DNA of 64,000 nt. It comes from DASXKD01 sp963734725. GTDB lineage: Bacteria; Actinomycetota; Actinomycetes; Streptosporangiales; Streptosporangiaceae. A program made the translations under genes and the position numbers. The notes beneath the pieces are model-generated. The model was not told the origin of the DNA and ran no database searches. It worked only from the letters and a program-made list of their open reading frames with translations. Every line of letters starts with the position of its first letter. Position 1 is the first letter of the stretch. This document shows positions 52,113-60,450 of the stretch, one piece after another. Where the stretch lies: NCBI GenBank assembly GCA_963734725.1, contig CAVTIX010000029.1, positions 124,001 through 188,000 of the forward strand, in the 5' to 3' direction.

Positions 52113-52443
52113 CCGCAAGCCCGGCTGGTGGCCGCAAACGTGGCTGGTAGCCGCGAGCACCGCAGCTGGCCAGGACCCGAGTCCCGCCGATGCAAGCCGC
52201 CAGATCGTAAAGCACCGGGAGCGGGGAACCGGCGAAGGCCACCGATGCAGTCTGGGCCGCGTGGGCCAGGTCGGAGCTGAACACCGCGGAAATCTGGTCG
52301 CGGCTTCGCCGCCGTCCCAGCTCACGGGCCTGTGCCTGCCCTTGCGGTGACAATTGGCCAGGCAGCCAGCCGGCAGCGCGCCCCTGCTCGTTGTCCACGG
52401 TTGTGGAGTGGGTCTCAAACACCAACTCGATGGCCACGAGCAA
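52081..52443 (-). pseudogene. Truncated histidine-phosphatase (phosphoglycerate-mutase-like) gene
   Basis: The first ~85 residues match the histidine-phosphatase family in the actinomycete style: ELVFETHSTTVDNEQGRAAGWLPGQLSPQGQAQARELGRRR, then AVFSSDLAHAAQTASVAF. After PVLYD the expected WRL continuation lies one base off. It decays within a few codons, and the stop is reached through the 19-bp repeats. Half of the domain, with the second catalytic histidine, is missing. Clearly broken. Confidence 0.6.
52094..52169. repeat. 19-bp tandem repeat across the methyltransferase stop codon
   Basis: CCGCAAGCCCGGCTGGTAG (52094-52112) encodes the end of the methyltransferase including its TAG. It repeats at 52113-52131 (one change), at 52132-52150 (three changes) and, weakly, at 52151-52169. 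The later copies lie outside the gene and run into the phosphatase remnant on the other strand. Simple replication slippage is the likely origin. Confidence 0.85.
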
Positions 52444-52488
52444 ACCCTGCGAACAGCGTGCCGAGTACGCTCCGGTCGCGGCCCGGCG

Positions 52489-53808
52489 TCACGTTGGGAC
52501 CAGCACCACCTCGCCGGTGCCGCCGTTGATCGTGGCGAACCATGCACCGGCGGCCGGGCCCGGCCCGGTCACCGCCTCGGGGCGGCAGCCGACCACCATG
52601 GGAACGCCCAGGCTGCGGGCCACCTCGGCGAGGTGTGAACTGGCCGCCCCGGCCCGCGAGATGACCCCCCGCGCGCCGAAGAGCAACGGCGCCAGCCCTG
52701 GCACCGGCCGGTCCACCAGGACGATGGCGCCCTGGCAGTCACGTGCCGCGGGCTCGTGCGGCCGGCAGGCGACCAGCGGCCCCGCCGCGGTTCCGGGCGC
52801 CGCGGGCCTGCCCGGCACCCGCGTCCCGGCCACCGGCAGCGGCGCAGTCGGCTCGCCGGTAGGCGATGTCCCGCTCCGCAGCGACTGAAGCAGCCACACC
52901 TTCCCGGCGCAATCCGCCCACTCGATCACATCGTCGCCAAGCTCCGTGTACACCCGCCCGGCGAGCCCCGCCACGTCCGCCACGGTCGCAGAGCCGGCCA
53001 GGTCGGCCAGCGCACCGTCCCTGGCGCCCTCGGCCCACCCGGAAAGCAACGCCCCTGGATGCCCCCGGAGCCCCTCCACGGTCACCCCGTCCGCCGTGGT
53101 CCGGGCGACGCCCCCGGCCGCCGGAACGACTTCCGGCTGCACCAGCACGGCCAGTTCTAGCGCACCCAGCTCCAGCCCGCATCCCGCCAGCCGCCGCAGC
53201 GGGTCCACGGCAAACGCCGAAGCCCAGCAGCTCCGAACCGCCGCCGCCACATCTTCCCGGCCGACGCCCGTCACCGAGGAAAACGCCCCCGCCCACCGGC
53301 CGTCCCCCTCCAGCGGACTCGACGACCGCACAATCACCCGGCCGCCCAGCGCATCCACCGCCCCTTGCAGCTCTTCTGTGAGTGCGGAGTCGATCGAGTC
53401 GCGGAGGACTTCCAGCCGACCGGCCGCGATCCCGTGGGCACGCACGGCCGAGGCGGCGGCGCGAAGGGAGGGGCGCGCCTCGGGCGCCGGGACCACGAAC
53501 CCCGGCAAGACGGGCAGCCCGGCGCGCAACGCAGCTGCCAGCCGCGCCGCCTTATACCCGATTTTCGAGGAAGAAGGAGTGCTAGGAAAGCCCGCCGCGT
53601 TCGGAGTCTGGACGGCGGGGGATCCGTCGGCGCTGGTGGCAGGAGAGGCGCCCGCGCTGGCGGCACCGGCGGCTAGCGAACCGGTCGCGCGCGCCCACGG
53701 CCGGGCAAGCGGTGGTGTGGCAAATGGCGTTTCGCCAGTTGCCACACCACCGTTGGCCGGACGGTCAGTCGGCGCGTCCGCAGCGGCTAGCGGAATGAGG
53801 CGGGCCAC
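52489..53808 (-). CDS. PEP/pyruvate-binding plus PEP-utilising mobile-domain protein
   Basis: 439 residues from the GTG at 53808, two bases after the upstream TGA; an ATG at 53865 would lie inside that gene. After a low-complexity N-terminus come an ATP-grasp region (KIGYKAARLAAALRAGLPVLPGFVVPAPEA, then RVIVRSSSPLEG) and LAVLVQPEVVPAAGGVARTT. The phospho-His domain follows (GVISRAGAASSHLAEVARSLGVPMVVGC), keeping the His of the GxxSSHxAxxAR motif. It resembles rifampicin phosphotransferase or PEP synthase but lacks the large middle or PEP-binding barrel domain. A shortened phosphotransfer protein of unknown substrate. Confidence 0.75.
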   Translation of the reverse strand: MARLIPLAAADAPTDRPANGGVATGETPFATPPLARPWARATGSLAAGAASAGASPATSADGSPAVQTPNAAGFPSTPSSSKIGYKAARLAAALRAGLPVLPGFVVPAPEARPSLRAAASAVRAHGIAAGRLEVLRDSIDSALTEELQGAVDALGGRVIVRSSSPLEGDGRWAGAFSSVTGVGREDVAAAVRSCWASAFAVDPLRRLAGCGLELGALELAVLVQPEVVPAAGGVARTTADGVTVEGLRGHPGALLSGWAEGARDGALADLAGSATVADVAGLAGRVYTELGDDVIEWADCAGKVWLLQSLRSGTSPTGEPTAPLPVAGTRVPGRPAAPGTAAGPLVACRPHEPAARDCQGAIVLVDRPVPGLAPLLFGARGVISRAGAASSHLAEVARSLGVPMVVGCRPEAVTGPGPAAGAWFATINGGTGEVVLVPT

Positions 53809-53809
53809 T

Positions 53810-55048
53810 TCACCCGACCTCGATGATCGAGTCCGAGGCGTACGTGGACAACAGTTCGTGCCCATCGTCGGTGACCAGGAGCATCTCTTCGAGCCGCACG
53901 CCGAACTCGTGCACCTTCCCGTGCTGGGTTTCCAGCGCGAACACCATTCCCGGCCGGATCTCCTCCGGGTAGTCCAGCGACCAGATCCGCGATATCACGG
54001 GCCGGTCGTACTGGGCGAGGCCGAGCCCGTGCCCCCACAGGTTCGCCGCGGCCTGGTCCTCCTCCTCGTACCCCCAGGCTTCCCGCGCCGACGGCCACTT
54101 CAGCGCGATGTCCCGCGTGGTCACCCCAGGCCGCACCACGTCAATCGCGTCCCACAGCCACTTGTGCGCGGTCTGGTAGTACTGCGTCATCTCCGGCGTC
54201 GGCAAGCCGCCGACGCAGTAGGTCCGGTACACGCACGACTTGAACCCGTTCCAGGTCAGCGCGGCCAGGTCGATGATCACCAGCTCGCCGGGGCGGATGA
54301 TCCGGTCGGAGAAGTTGCGCCAGTTGGGCCAGGCGTTCGGCCCGGACGACACGATGATGTCCTCGACGTCTTCCATGCCAGGGATGTTGTACAGGTACGC
54401 GAAACCGAACGCGGCCACCTCGTTCTCGGTAAGCCCGGGCCGGAGGAACTGGGTGAACTCGTAGTGCAGGGTGTCGCAGATCGCGCCGACGATGCGCAGC
54501 GCCTTCTGCTCATCCGGGCTCTTGATCGCGCGCGCCTCCATCATCGGCGTCATCCCGTCGGCCCAGGTGATCCCGGCCTGGCCGAACGCGGCGATCATGT
54601 TCAGGTCGATGAAGTCCACGCCGATCGGCCGGTCCAGGACCCCCGCGTCCTCCAGGTCGCCCACAAGCGCGCGGGTGAACTTCCGCACCTGGTTCTCCGA
54701 GGCGGGCCCGGCCGCGCCCTTGATCCAGGAGTAGGAGTGGCGGATGTTGCCCGGCGGAATCCATGGGTTGTGCGTCTTCAGGTGGATCCCGATGTCGCCC
54801 TGCTCGTAGACGATCGGCGCCCGCCCCTCGCACAGCACCACATAGCGCAGCCCCGGCTTGAGCCGATTCCAGCCCGGCGTGTACGTCGAGGAGACGTACC
54901 GCATGTTCTCGTCGTACATCAGCAGCAGCGCGCCAAGCCCGTGCCGCGCCATGGCCTCTCTGGCGCGGGTGAGGCGCCACGCCCGCACGGCGGGCCAGTT
55001 AATGCCTTCCTTCCAATCCGTGCTTACGGCGCCGAACGCTTCCTTCAT
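53810..55048 (-). CDS. M24-family (creatinase/prolidase-like) protein, one metal ligand replaced
   Basis: 412 residues, related in layout to the protein at 44635-45939. N-terminal LGALLLMYDENMRYVSSTYTPGW; C-terminal LVIIDLAALTWNGFKSCVYRT, NLWGHGLGLAQYDRP, GMVFALETQHGKV and GVRLEEMLLVT. The first Asp, the His and the two Glu ligands remain. The second Asp is Cys (KSCVYRT), as in the other copy. It lies between a CocE-type hydrolase (13 nt upstream) and the PEP-utilising-type gene (coupled), so all three form one operon. It could hydrolyse a non-peptide C-N bond; not resolvable from sequence. Confidence 0.78.
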   Translation of the reverse strand: MKEAFGAVSTDWKEGINWPAVRAWRLTRAREAMARHGLGALLLMYDENMRYVSSTYTPGWNRLKPGLRYVVLCEGRAPIVYEQGDIGIHLKTHNPWIPPGNIRHSYSWIKGAAGPASENQVRKFTRALVGDLEDAGVLDRPIGVDFIDLNMIAAFGQAGITWADGMTPMMEARAIKSPDEQKALRIVGAICDTLHYEFTQFLRPGLTENEVAAFGFAYLYNIPGMEDVEDIIVSSGPNAWPNWRNFSDRIIRPGELVIIDLAALTWNGFKSCVYRTYCVGGLPTPEMTQYYQTAHKWLWDAIDVVRPGVTTRDIALKWPSAREAWGYEEEDQAAANLWGHGLGLAQYDRPVISRIWSLDYPEEIRPGMVFALETQHGKVHEFGVRLEEMLLVTDDGHELLSTYASDSIIEVG

Positions 55049-55061
55049 CGCTTACTCCTCA

Positions 55062-56795
55062 CTACGCGTCCGGCCGTGGCCGGTCAGGAACCGCCGTCAG
55101 CGGGATGACGGGCAGCAGCAGGAACGACTCGTGGCCGGGGCCGGACCACAGGGTCTGCGTGCTGCCGGTCAGCTCCGGCGGCCGGTCCGCGGGGTCGTCG
55201 TGGAGAAACGGCCCGCACCCGGTCATCTCGTTCTTGAACGAGCCGAGCCGGGGTGAGCCGGGGTACCGGACCTCCCAGTCCTTGCCCCGCACGGTGAGCG
55301 CGATCCGGTATCCGGCGGGGAGGACCACGCTGGTCGGCCAGATCTCCACGTCGGCCTGGTAGGCCTCGCGGGGCGCCAGTGGCTGGATCTCGTCGTGGAC
55401 GTGATACGGCCGGTACTCGGTGGACAGGGCCGGGTCCAGTTTGCGGCGGGATACCCGCAGCCAGCCCTGGGCGACCGGGGTGTGCGGGTCGATCGCGCCG
55501 GGGAACGTGACGTCGGACCCGTCCGGCGCCAGCGCCCGCAGCACGCAGAACAGGTCGGCGTCGGGCACCGAGGAGGACACGAACAGCCGGGCGGCGACCG
55601 GCCCGGTGATCTCGGTTTCGTCCGCGAGCGGCGGCGCGGTGAACGTCACCCCAGCGGAATCCGCCCGGTACGACACGGTGCCGTCGGCACCAGGCGGCGC
55701 CGGGTCAAGTTCGCTCCTGTCCGGCCGCAGATACAGCCGCGTCCAGCGGGTCCGGGCCAGCGGCCATTCTCGTTCGGCACGTTGCATGAAACCGTCGAGG
55801 GTGCGGACCTGCAGCTGGACAGCGGGCTGATCACGCCACCCCGAGTCGTCGCCGTGCAGGAAGCAGGCGAAGAACCGCTTCTGCAAGCCGACGCCGTAGT
55901 CGGTGTAGAAGTGGGTCCAGTGCTCGAGGCCGTGTACCTCCAGCCACTTGTGCGCCGACGCGGCGCGGGTGAAGCCCTCGAAGTTGCCCCGGGTGTGCAG
56001 GCCCTGGCCGCCCCAGTTCGCGGCGGTCAGCAGCGGCGCCGCGATCCGCTCCCAGCGCGCGGAGCGGCCCCGGTAGAACTCGCCGTCCAGCCGGTGCGCG
56101 GCGATCTGCTCGCCGAACCGCGCCCGCGCCGACTCCAGTTCGGCCTCGGTGCGGGTTTCCGGGCCGGTCACCGGCGCCCCGGTGACCGCGCTGCACGGGC
56201 CGCCGGCCCCGTGCTGGACCACGATGACCTGCTTGTCGTACCAGTGCCGGAAGAACGTGGACAGGATGCCGCCGTGGTGCGTGGCGTCCCGGTAGAAGTC
56301 GGCGGCGCCCTCCCAGACGCAGATCGCGGCCAGGTGCGGCGGTTGCAGCCCGGCCACGTGCCAGGCGTTCATCGCGTAGTAGGAGATGCCGTTGATGCCC
56401 ACCTTGCCGGTGCTCCACGGCTGGGCGGCGGCCCACTCGACGCACTCGTAGAGATCCCGGGCCTCCCGCGGGGAGAACGGGTCCAGGAAGCCGGGGGAGC
56501 TCCCCGCGCCCCGGGAATCCACCCGCACGCAGGCGTAACCGTCCGGCACCCACTTCTCCGGGTCCACGGTCTCCCAGTTGGCGTACCGGTTGGTGGATCC
56601 ACACGCAACGTCGGGGTGCGCGGCGACCATCAGCCGCCACTGGTCGGGGTAGCCCTCCTGGAACGCCAGGCCCTTGGCGTACGGGCCGTAGCTGAGAATC
56701 ACCGGATGCTGCCCGGCCCCGTCCGGGCGGAACACGTCGGCGCGTAGCACCAGACCGTCGTCCACTGTGATCGGAACATCCCATTCGATCACCAT
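55062..56795 (-). CDS. CocE/NonD-family (X-Pro dipeptidyl-peptidase S15-like) hydrolase
   Basis: 577 residues. The alpha/beta-hydrolase part has GYACVRVDSRGAGSSPGFLDPFSPREARDLYECVEWAAAQPWSTGKVGINGISYYAMNAW, where ISYYA carries the nucleophile Ser in the usual GxSYxG place. EVHGLEHWTHFY probably carries the His. The C-terminal jelly-roll runs from about 400 (ITGPVAARLFVSSSVPDADLFCVLRALAPDG). It hydrolyses esters or acyl-prolyl peptides. First gene of a minus-strand operon with the M24 and PEP-utilising-type genes. No signal peptide. Confidence 0.88.
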   Translation of the reverse strand: MVIEWDVPITVDDGLVLRADVFRPDGAGQHPVILSYGPYAKGLAFQEGYPDQWRLMVAAHPDVACGSTNRYANWETVDPEKWVPDGYACVRVDSRGAGSSPGFLDPFSPREARDLYECVEWAAAQPWSTGKVGINGISYYAMNAWHVAGLQPPHLAAICVWEGAADFYRDATHHGGILSTFFRHWYDKQVIVVQHGAGGPCSAVTGAPVTGPETRTEAELESARARFGEQIAAHRLDGEFYRGRSARWERIAAPLLTAANWGGQGLHTRGNFEGFTRAASAHKWLEVHGLEHWTHFYTDYGVGLQKRFFACFLHGDDSGWRDQPAVQLQVRTLDGFMQRAEREWPLARTRWTRLYLRPDRSELDPAPPGADGTVSYRADSAGVTFTAPPLADETEITGPVAARLFVSSSVPDADLFCVLRALAPDGSDVTFPGAIDPHTPVAQGWLRVSRRKLDPALSTEYRPYHVHDEIQPLAPREAYQADVEIWPTSVVLPAGYRIALTVRGKDWEVRYPGSPRLGSFKNEMTGCGPFLHDDPADRPPELTGSTQTLWSGPGHESFLLLPVIPLTAVPDRPRPDA

Positions 56796-57091
56796 GGCCC
56801 GGACGATAGCAGCGCCGCCATGCCCGCAGCGGCGACAGGTACAAACGTTTGTAATCGCGGGCAGCCGCCGGGTCGCGCTAAGCCCCGAAATCCACGCCGC
56901 ATGACTCTACGTGTCGGCGACGGTCGCTGGCCCAGGACGGATCGCTGGGACCGGGCGGAATAGGGATGAAAGCGAGGAACTTAGCCCGAATAAAGAGATA
57001 GACGACCAACTTCTCGGGAACCTAGCATTTCGGTCTGATGACGTTGCGGTTGCGAATCCGTCGGGGCGGGGAGCGATGCTGAGCGTCAAGT
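56796..57091. other. Intergenic 296 bp, unusually AT-rich in its middle
   Basis: No recognised gene. Bases about 56950-57065 are close to half A+T, strikingly below the GC content of the rest of the window, and end at the truncation point of the GDPD remnant. The left part holds the promoter region of the CocE operon. The composition suggests a short foreign insertion or scar. Confidence 0.5.
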
Positions 57092-57385
57092 TCACCTGGC
57101 TGGAAGCGGCCATCGCCACGGGGCTGGCGGTGGCGGTGGCAGCATCTCGGTCATCCGGGGCACCTGGTAGCCGACCAGGCGGCACAGCCGGTCGTAGCTC
57201 ACCGGGGCCACGTCCTGGCGGGCCGCTCGTGCCCGGTGGCAGGACACCAGCGTGCCGTCCGCCGTCCGCCGGATGTCGAACTCGACGTACTCGGCGCCGA
57301 TTTCCAGCGCGCTCCGGTACGCGTCGTACGTGCCTTCCGGTGCGTGCTCGCTCCCGCCCCGGTGCGCCGAGATCGCCGTCACCAC
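57092..57385 (-). pseudogene. N-terminal fragment of a glycerophosphodiester phosphodiesterase
   Basis: From GTG (57383-57385) it reads VVTAISAHRGGSEHAPEGTYDAYRSALEIGAEYVEFDIRRTADGTLVSCHR, the GDPD opening with HRG, the Glu and the EFD metal ligands. The usual SHD(P) is changed to SCHR. It ends after about 97 codons at LPPPPPAPWRWPLPAR; the family has about 240 residues. The preceding amidohydrolase stop is 11 nt upstream. Truncated by whatever brought the AT-rich stretch on its left. Non-functional as seen. Confidence 0.7.
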
Positions 57386-57396
57386 CGCGCTCCCGG

Positions 57397-58536
57397 TCAG
57401 CCCGAGACGCCAAACAGGGCGGCGGCGTTGCGCCCGGCGATCAGCTCGGCGTCGGCCGCGGCCAGGCCGCTGCCGGCGAGCTGGTCCGCGAGCGGGCCGG
57501 CGGCCATGTCGAACGGGTAGTCGGTGCCGTACACGACATGGCCCGCGCCGACCGTCTCGGTGAGGAAGCGCAGCGGGCCCGGCGCGTGCGTCACCGTGTC
57601 GAACCAGAACCTGGACAGGTAGGCAGACGGGGCGTGGGCGCAGCCACGGGACTCGGGGCGGACCCGGTAGCCGCGATCCAGCCTGCCGATCTGGTAGGGC
57701 AGGTAGCCGCCGCCGTGCGTCAGCACCAGCCGCAGCGCGGGGAGCTCGTCCAGTGTCCCGCTGAAGATCAGCCGGGCCGCGCCTACCGTGGTGGCCAGCG
57801 GGTTGCCGATCAGGTTGGTCAGGTAGAAGTCCGTGAGCCCGGGGCGGGCCCCCACGTAGTACGGGTGCAGGATCAGCGGCACCCCCAGGTTCGCGGCGGC
57901 AGCCAGCACCGCGCGCGGCCCCGGGTGGTCCACCGGGGCGCCCGCCACGTCCGGGCCGATCTCGGCCCCGCGCATGCCGAGGCCGGTGACCGCGCGCCGC
58001 AGTTCGGCGACCGCCGCCGGCGGGTCCTGCATCGGCAGCGTGGCTACGGCGGTGACCCGGCCGCCCGAGCCGGCCGCGAAGCCGGCCAGCTCGTCGTTCA
58101 CCTCGCGGCAGAACGCCGCCGCCTCGGTGGCGTCCGCCCAGTACATGAACAGTTGCGGGGCGACCGAGACCACGGCGTGGCCGATTCCGTGCTGGTCCAT
58201 CGCTGCCAGCCGCGCGGGGAGGTCGTAGAACACCGGCGGAACCGGCCAGCGGAAGCCCTGGCGGTGGACCAGCCACTCCTGGCCGGCGGCGCGCTCAGCG
58301 GTCATCCCGTCGAACCCCCGTCCCCGGCGCGCCGCGGCAAGGACGCTCGCCGGGACGAAGTGCGTATGCACGTCGACAATTGCCTCCTTCGCGGGCGCTT
58401 CGCTCGGTCGTGCCGGAGGCGCGCAAACTGACGGCGCGGGAGGCGTGTCCTCGGCGCCGGGATCCCGCATCGCGGAGCGGTGCGGCGTTCGGCCCGGCGC
58501 CTGCGGCACGCCGGCTGGGCATCCCGGAACACGCAT
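57397..58536 (-). CDS. Amidohydrolase (ACMSD-like, Amidohydro_2)
   Basis: 379 residues, TIM-barrel metal hydrolase or decarboxylase. IVDVHTHFVP gives the HxH pair, LILHPYYVG the third His, VLTHGGGYLPYQIGRLDRGY the fourth, and VYGTDYPFDM the Asp. This is the set of 2-amino-3-carboxymuconate-semialdehyde decarboxylase relatives, which decarboxylate or hydrolyse small ring-derived acids. The start is uncertain. The ATG at 58534-58536 is 6 nt after the upstream stop and AGGAG touches it, but the first ~50 residues are low-complexity, and an ATG at 58473 is possible. Confidence 0.82.
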   Translation of the reverse strand: MRVPGCPAGVPQAPGRTPHRSAMRDPGAEDTPPAPSVCAPPARPSEAPAKEAIVDVHTHFVPASVLAAARRGRGFDGMTAERAAGQEWLVHRQGFRWPVPPVFYDLPARLAAMDQHGIGHAVVSVAPQLFMYWADATEAAAFCREVNDELAGFAAGSGGRVTAVATLPMQDPPAAVAELRRAVTGLGMRGAEIGPDVAGAPVDHPGPRAVLAAAANLGVPLILHPYYVGARPGLTDFYLTNLIGNPLATTVGAARLIFSGTLDELPALRLVLTHGGGYLPYQIGRLDRGYRVRPESRGCAHAPSAYLSRFWFDTVTHAPGPLRFLTETVGAGHVVYGTDYPFDMAAGPLADQLAGSGLAAADAELIAGRNAAALFGVSG

Positions 58537-58542
58537 CTCCTC

Positions 58543-59412
58543 TCACATCCCCGCCATGCGCCGCAGCACCGCGTGCACGCATGCGGTGTCGTCACCGGCG
58601 TGGCCCTGGGCCAGCGCCGCGGCGTAGAACGCGGACGCCAGGGTGAACAGCGGGGCAGGGGTCCCGGTCTCCCGGGCAAATCCGGCGATGATCTGCAGGT
58701 CCTTGTCGAACACCGTGGTCGTCACGCCGGGCCCCGAGTAGTCGCGGGCGGCCATCGCCGGGCCGCGGACCTCGAACATGGCCGACGTGCCCGCCCCGTC
58801 GGCGACCGCGGCGAGCACCGTCGCCAGGTCCAGGCCGGCCCGCTCGGCCAGCACCAGGGCCTCGGCCGCAGCGACGTTGTGGATGGCGACCAGCAGGTTC
58901 GCGACGAACTTGATGGCCGAGCCGTTGCCGAACTCGCCGACGTCGTGCACTCCCCGGGTCATCGCGCGGAGCACCGGCAGCGCGCGGGCCTTGGCCTCGG
59001 CGGGACCGCTCAGGTAGGCGACCACGTCCCCGGTCAGCGCCTGCCCGCCGGTCCCGGACAGCGGGCAGTCGAGCAGCACGGCGCCGCGTCCGGCGAGGGC
59101 ATCGCGGGCTTGGCGCTTGGCCGCCACCGGCAGCGTGGAAGTCTCGATCACCACCAGCCCCGGCCGGGGGCGTGCGGTCAGCCCCGCCGCGACATCGGCG
59201 AGCGCGTCCACGGTGGGCAGCGAGGTGACGGCGACGTCCGCGTGCGCGACGGCGTCGCCCGGGCTGGCCGCGACCGCGCCGCCCCGGGCCCGGTGCGCCG
59301 TCACCCGGGCCGGGTCGATGTCGCAGCCCGCGACGTCCCACCCGGTCGCGAGCAGGCGGGCGCTCAGCGCGGCGCCCATCGTGCCCAGGCCGACGAAGCC
59401 GACGGCTGTCAC
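58543..59412 (-). CDS. 3-hydroxyisobutyrate-dehydrogenase-family oxidoreductase
   Basis: 289 residues from the GTG at 59412, chosen because AAGGAGGCGCCC precedes it and the protein then opens TAVGFVGLGTMGAALSARLLATGW, the NAD(P)-binding loop at the usual position. TSLPTVDALADV and CPLSGTGGQALTGD (substrate loop) follow, with FGNGSAIKFVANLLVAIHNVAAAEAL bearing the catalytic Lys. It oxidises beta-hydroxyacids or reduces the semialdehydes. In line with the amidohydrolase and opposite a zinc dehydrogenase. Confidence 0.88.
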   Translation of the reverse strand: MTAVGFVGLGTMGAALSARLLATGWDVAGCDIDPARVTAHRARGGAVAASPGDAVAHADVAVTSLPTVDALADVAAGLTARPRPGLVVIETSTLPVAAKRQARDALAGRGAVLLDCPLSGTGGQALTGDVVAYLSGPAEAKARALPVLRAMTRGVHDVGEFGNGSAIKFVANLLVAIHNVAAAEALVLAERAGLDLATVLAAVADGAGTSAMFEVRGPAMAARDYSGPGVTTTVFDKDLQIIAGFARETGTPAPLFTLASAFYAAALAQGHAGDDTACVHAVLRRMAGM

Positions 59413-59454
59413 GGGCGCCTCCTTCGTGGTCCGGGCCGGTGAGAGCATTGCACC

Positions 59455-60450
59455 ATGCTGGCAGCGGTCATCGAGGGGCCGGGCGCCGTCGTGGTCCGGG
59501 ACACCGCCCCACCGCGGGCCGCGGGGCTGGCCCTGGTCCGGGTGACCCAGGCCGGCGTCTGCGGCACGGACCGCGTGGTGGCCGCAGACGGCGTCCCGGT
59601 GCGGCCGCCCCGGGTGCTCGGGCACGAGATGACCGGGCGGGTCGAGGTGCCGGCGCCCGCGGGAGCGGTGCCGGCCGGCACTCCGGTCGTGGTGAACCCG
59701 GCCTCGTTCTGCGGCGCGTGCCGGGAATGCCGCCGTGGCCTGCCGAACCTGTGCGCCCGCGGTGGGCTGCTCGGCCGTGATCTCGACGGCTGCTTCGCGG
59801 AGTACGTGGCCGTCCCGGAGTCGCTGCTGCACCCGCTGCCCCCAGGGATCACCGCCGACGAGGCGGTGCTGCTCCAGGTGCTGTCCACCTGCGTGCACGC
59901 TCAGCCCCCCGCGGCGGGCAGCGCGGTGGTGGTGGGCCTGGGCGTCACCGGCCTGCTGCACGTGCAGTTGCTGCGGGACGCGGGGGTGCCGGCGATCATC
60001 GGGGTCACCCGCGCGGCGTGGAAGCGGGACCTGGCCCTGGCCAGCGGCGCCAGCGTGGTGGTGGCGCCGGACGACGCGGCGGCGGCGGTTGCCGAGGCGA
60101 CCGGGGGGCGGGGCGCCGATGTCGCGATCGAATGCGCCGGCGCCGCCGCGACGCTGGCGCAGGCCATCCGGCTGGCGGGCCCGGGGGCGACCGTGGTCAT
60201 GTTCGGCGCCACGCGGGTCGCCGACGGATTCCCGGCCTACGCGGCATACCTCGGGGAACTGACGATCCGCTGCCCACGCGCCTCGCGCCCCGCCGACTTC
60301 GACACCGCGATCCGGCTCTGCGCCGAACGGCGGGTGTCACTCGCCCCGCTGATCACCGGCCGGTTCCCGCTCGGCGAAGTGGCGCAGGCGCTGGCTGCCA
60401 GCGAGCGCCCGGAGCAGCTGAAGATCGTCCTGGATGTGTCCGGGCCATGA
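59455..60450 (+). CDS. Zinc-dependent alcohol dehydrogenase (MDR family)
   Basis: 331 residues. Catalytic zinc region QAGVCGTDRVVA and RVLGHEMTGRV. The structural zinc lobe CGACRECRRGLPNLC has four cysteines. The NAD(P) fold VVVGLGVTGLLHVQLLRDAG is followed by GRGADVAIECAGAAATLAQAIRLAGPGATVVMFG. Length and motifs are complete. It is divergent from the 3-hydroxyisobutyrate-dehydrogenase-like gene, with 42 bp between the starts, so the two may share regulation. Substrate unknown. Confidence 0.9.
   Translation: MLAAVIEGPGAVVVRDTAPPRAAGLALVRVTQAGVCGTDRVVAADGVPVRPPRVLGHEMTGRVEVPAPAGAVPAGTPVVVNPASFCGACRECRRGLPNLCARGGLLGRDLDGCFAEYVAVPESLLHPLPPGITADEAVLLQVLSTCVHAQPPAAGSAVVVGLGVTGLLHVQLLRDAGVPAIIGVTRAAWKRDLALASGASVVVAPDDAAAAVAEATGGRGADVAIECAGAAATLAQAIRLAGPGATVVMFGATRVADGFPAYAAYLGELTIRCPRASRPADFDTAIRLCAERRVSLAPLITGRFPLGEVAQALAASERPEQLKIVLDVSGP

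Noticed and set aside
52946..55108. A 720-codon open frame on the plus strand over the PEP-utilising-type and M24 genes
   Set aside because: It is antisense to two well-supported genes, rich in Arg/Pro/Gly/His and without motifs. Long antisense frames are normal at this GC content.
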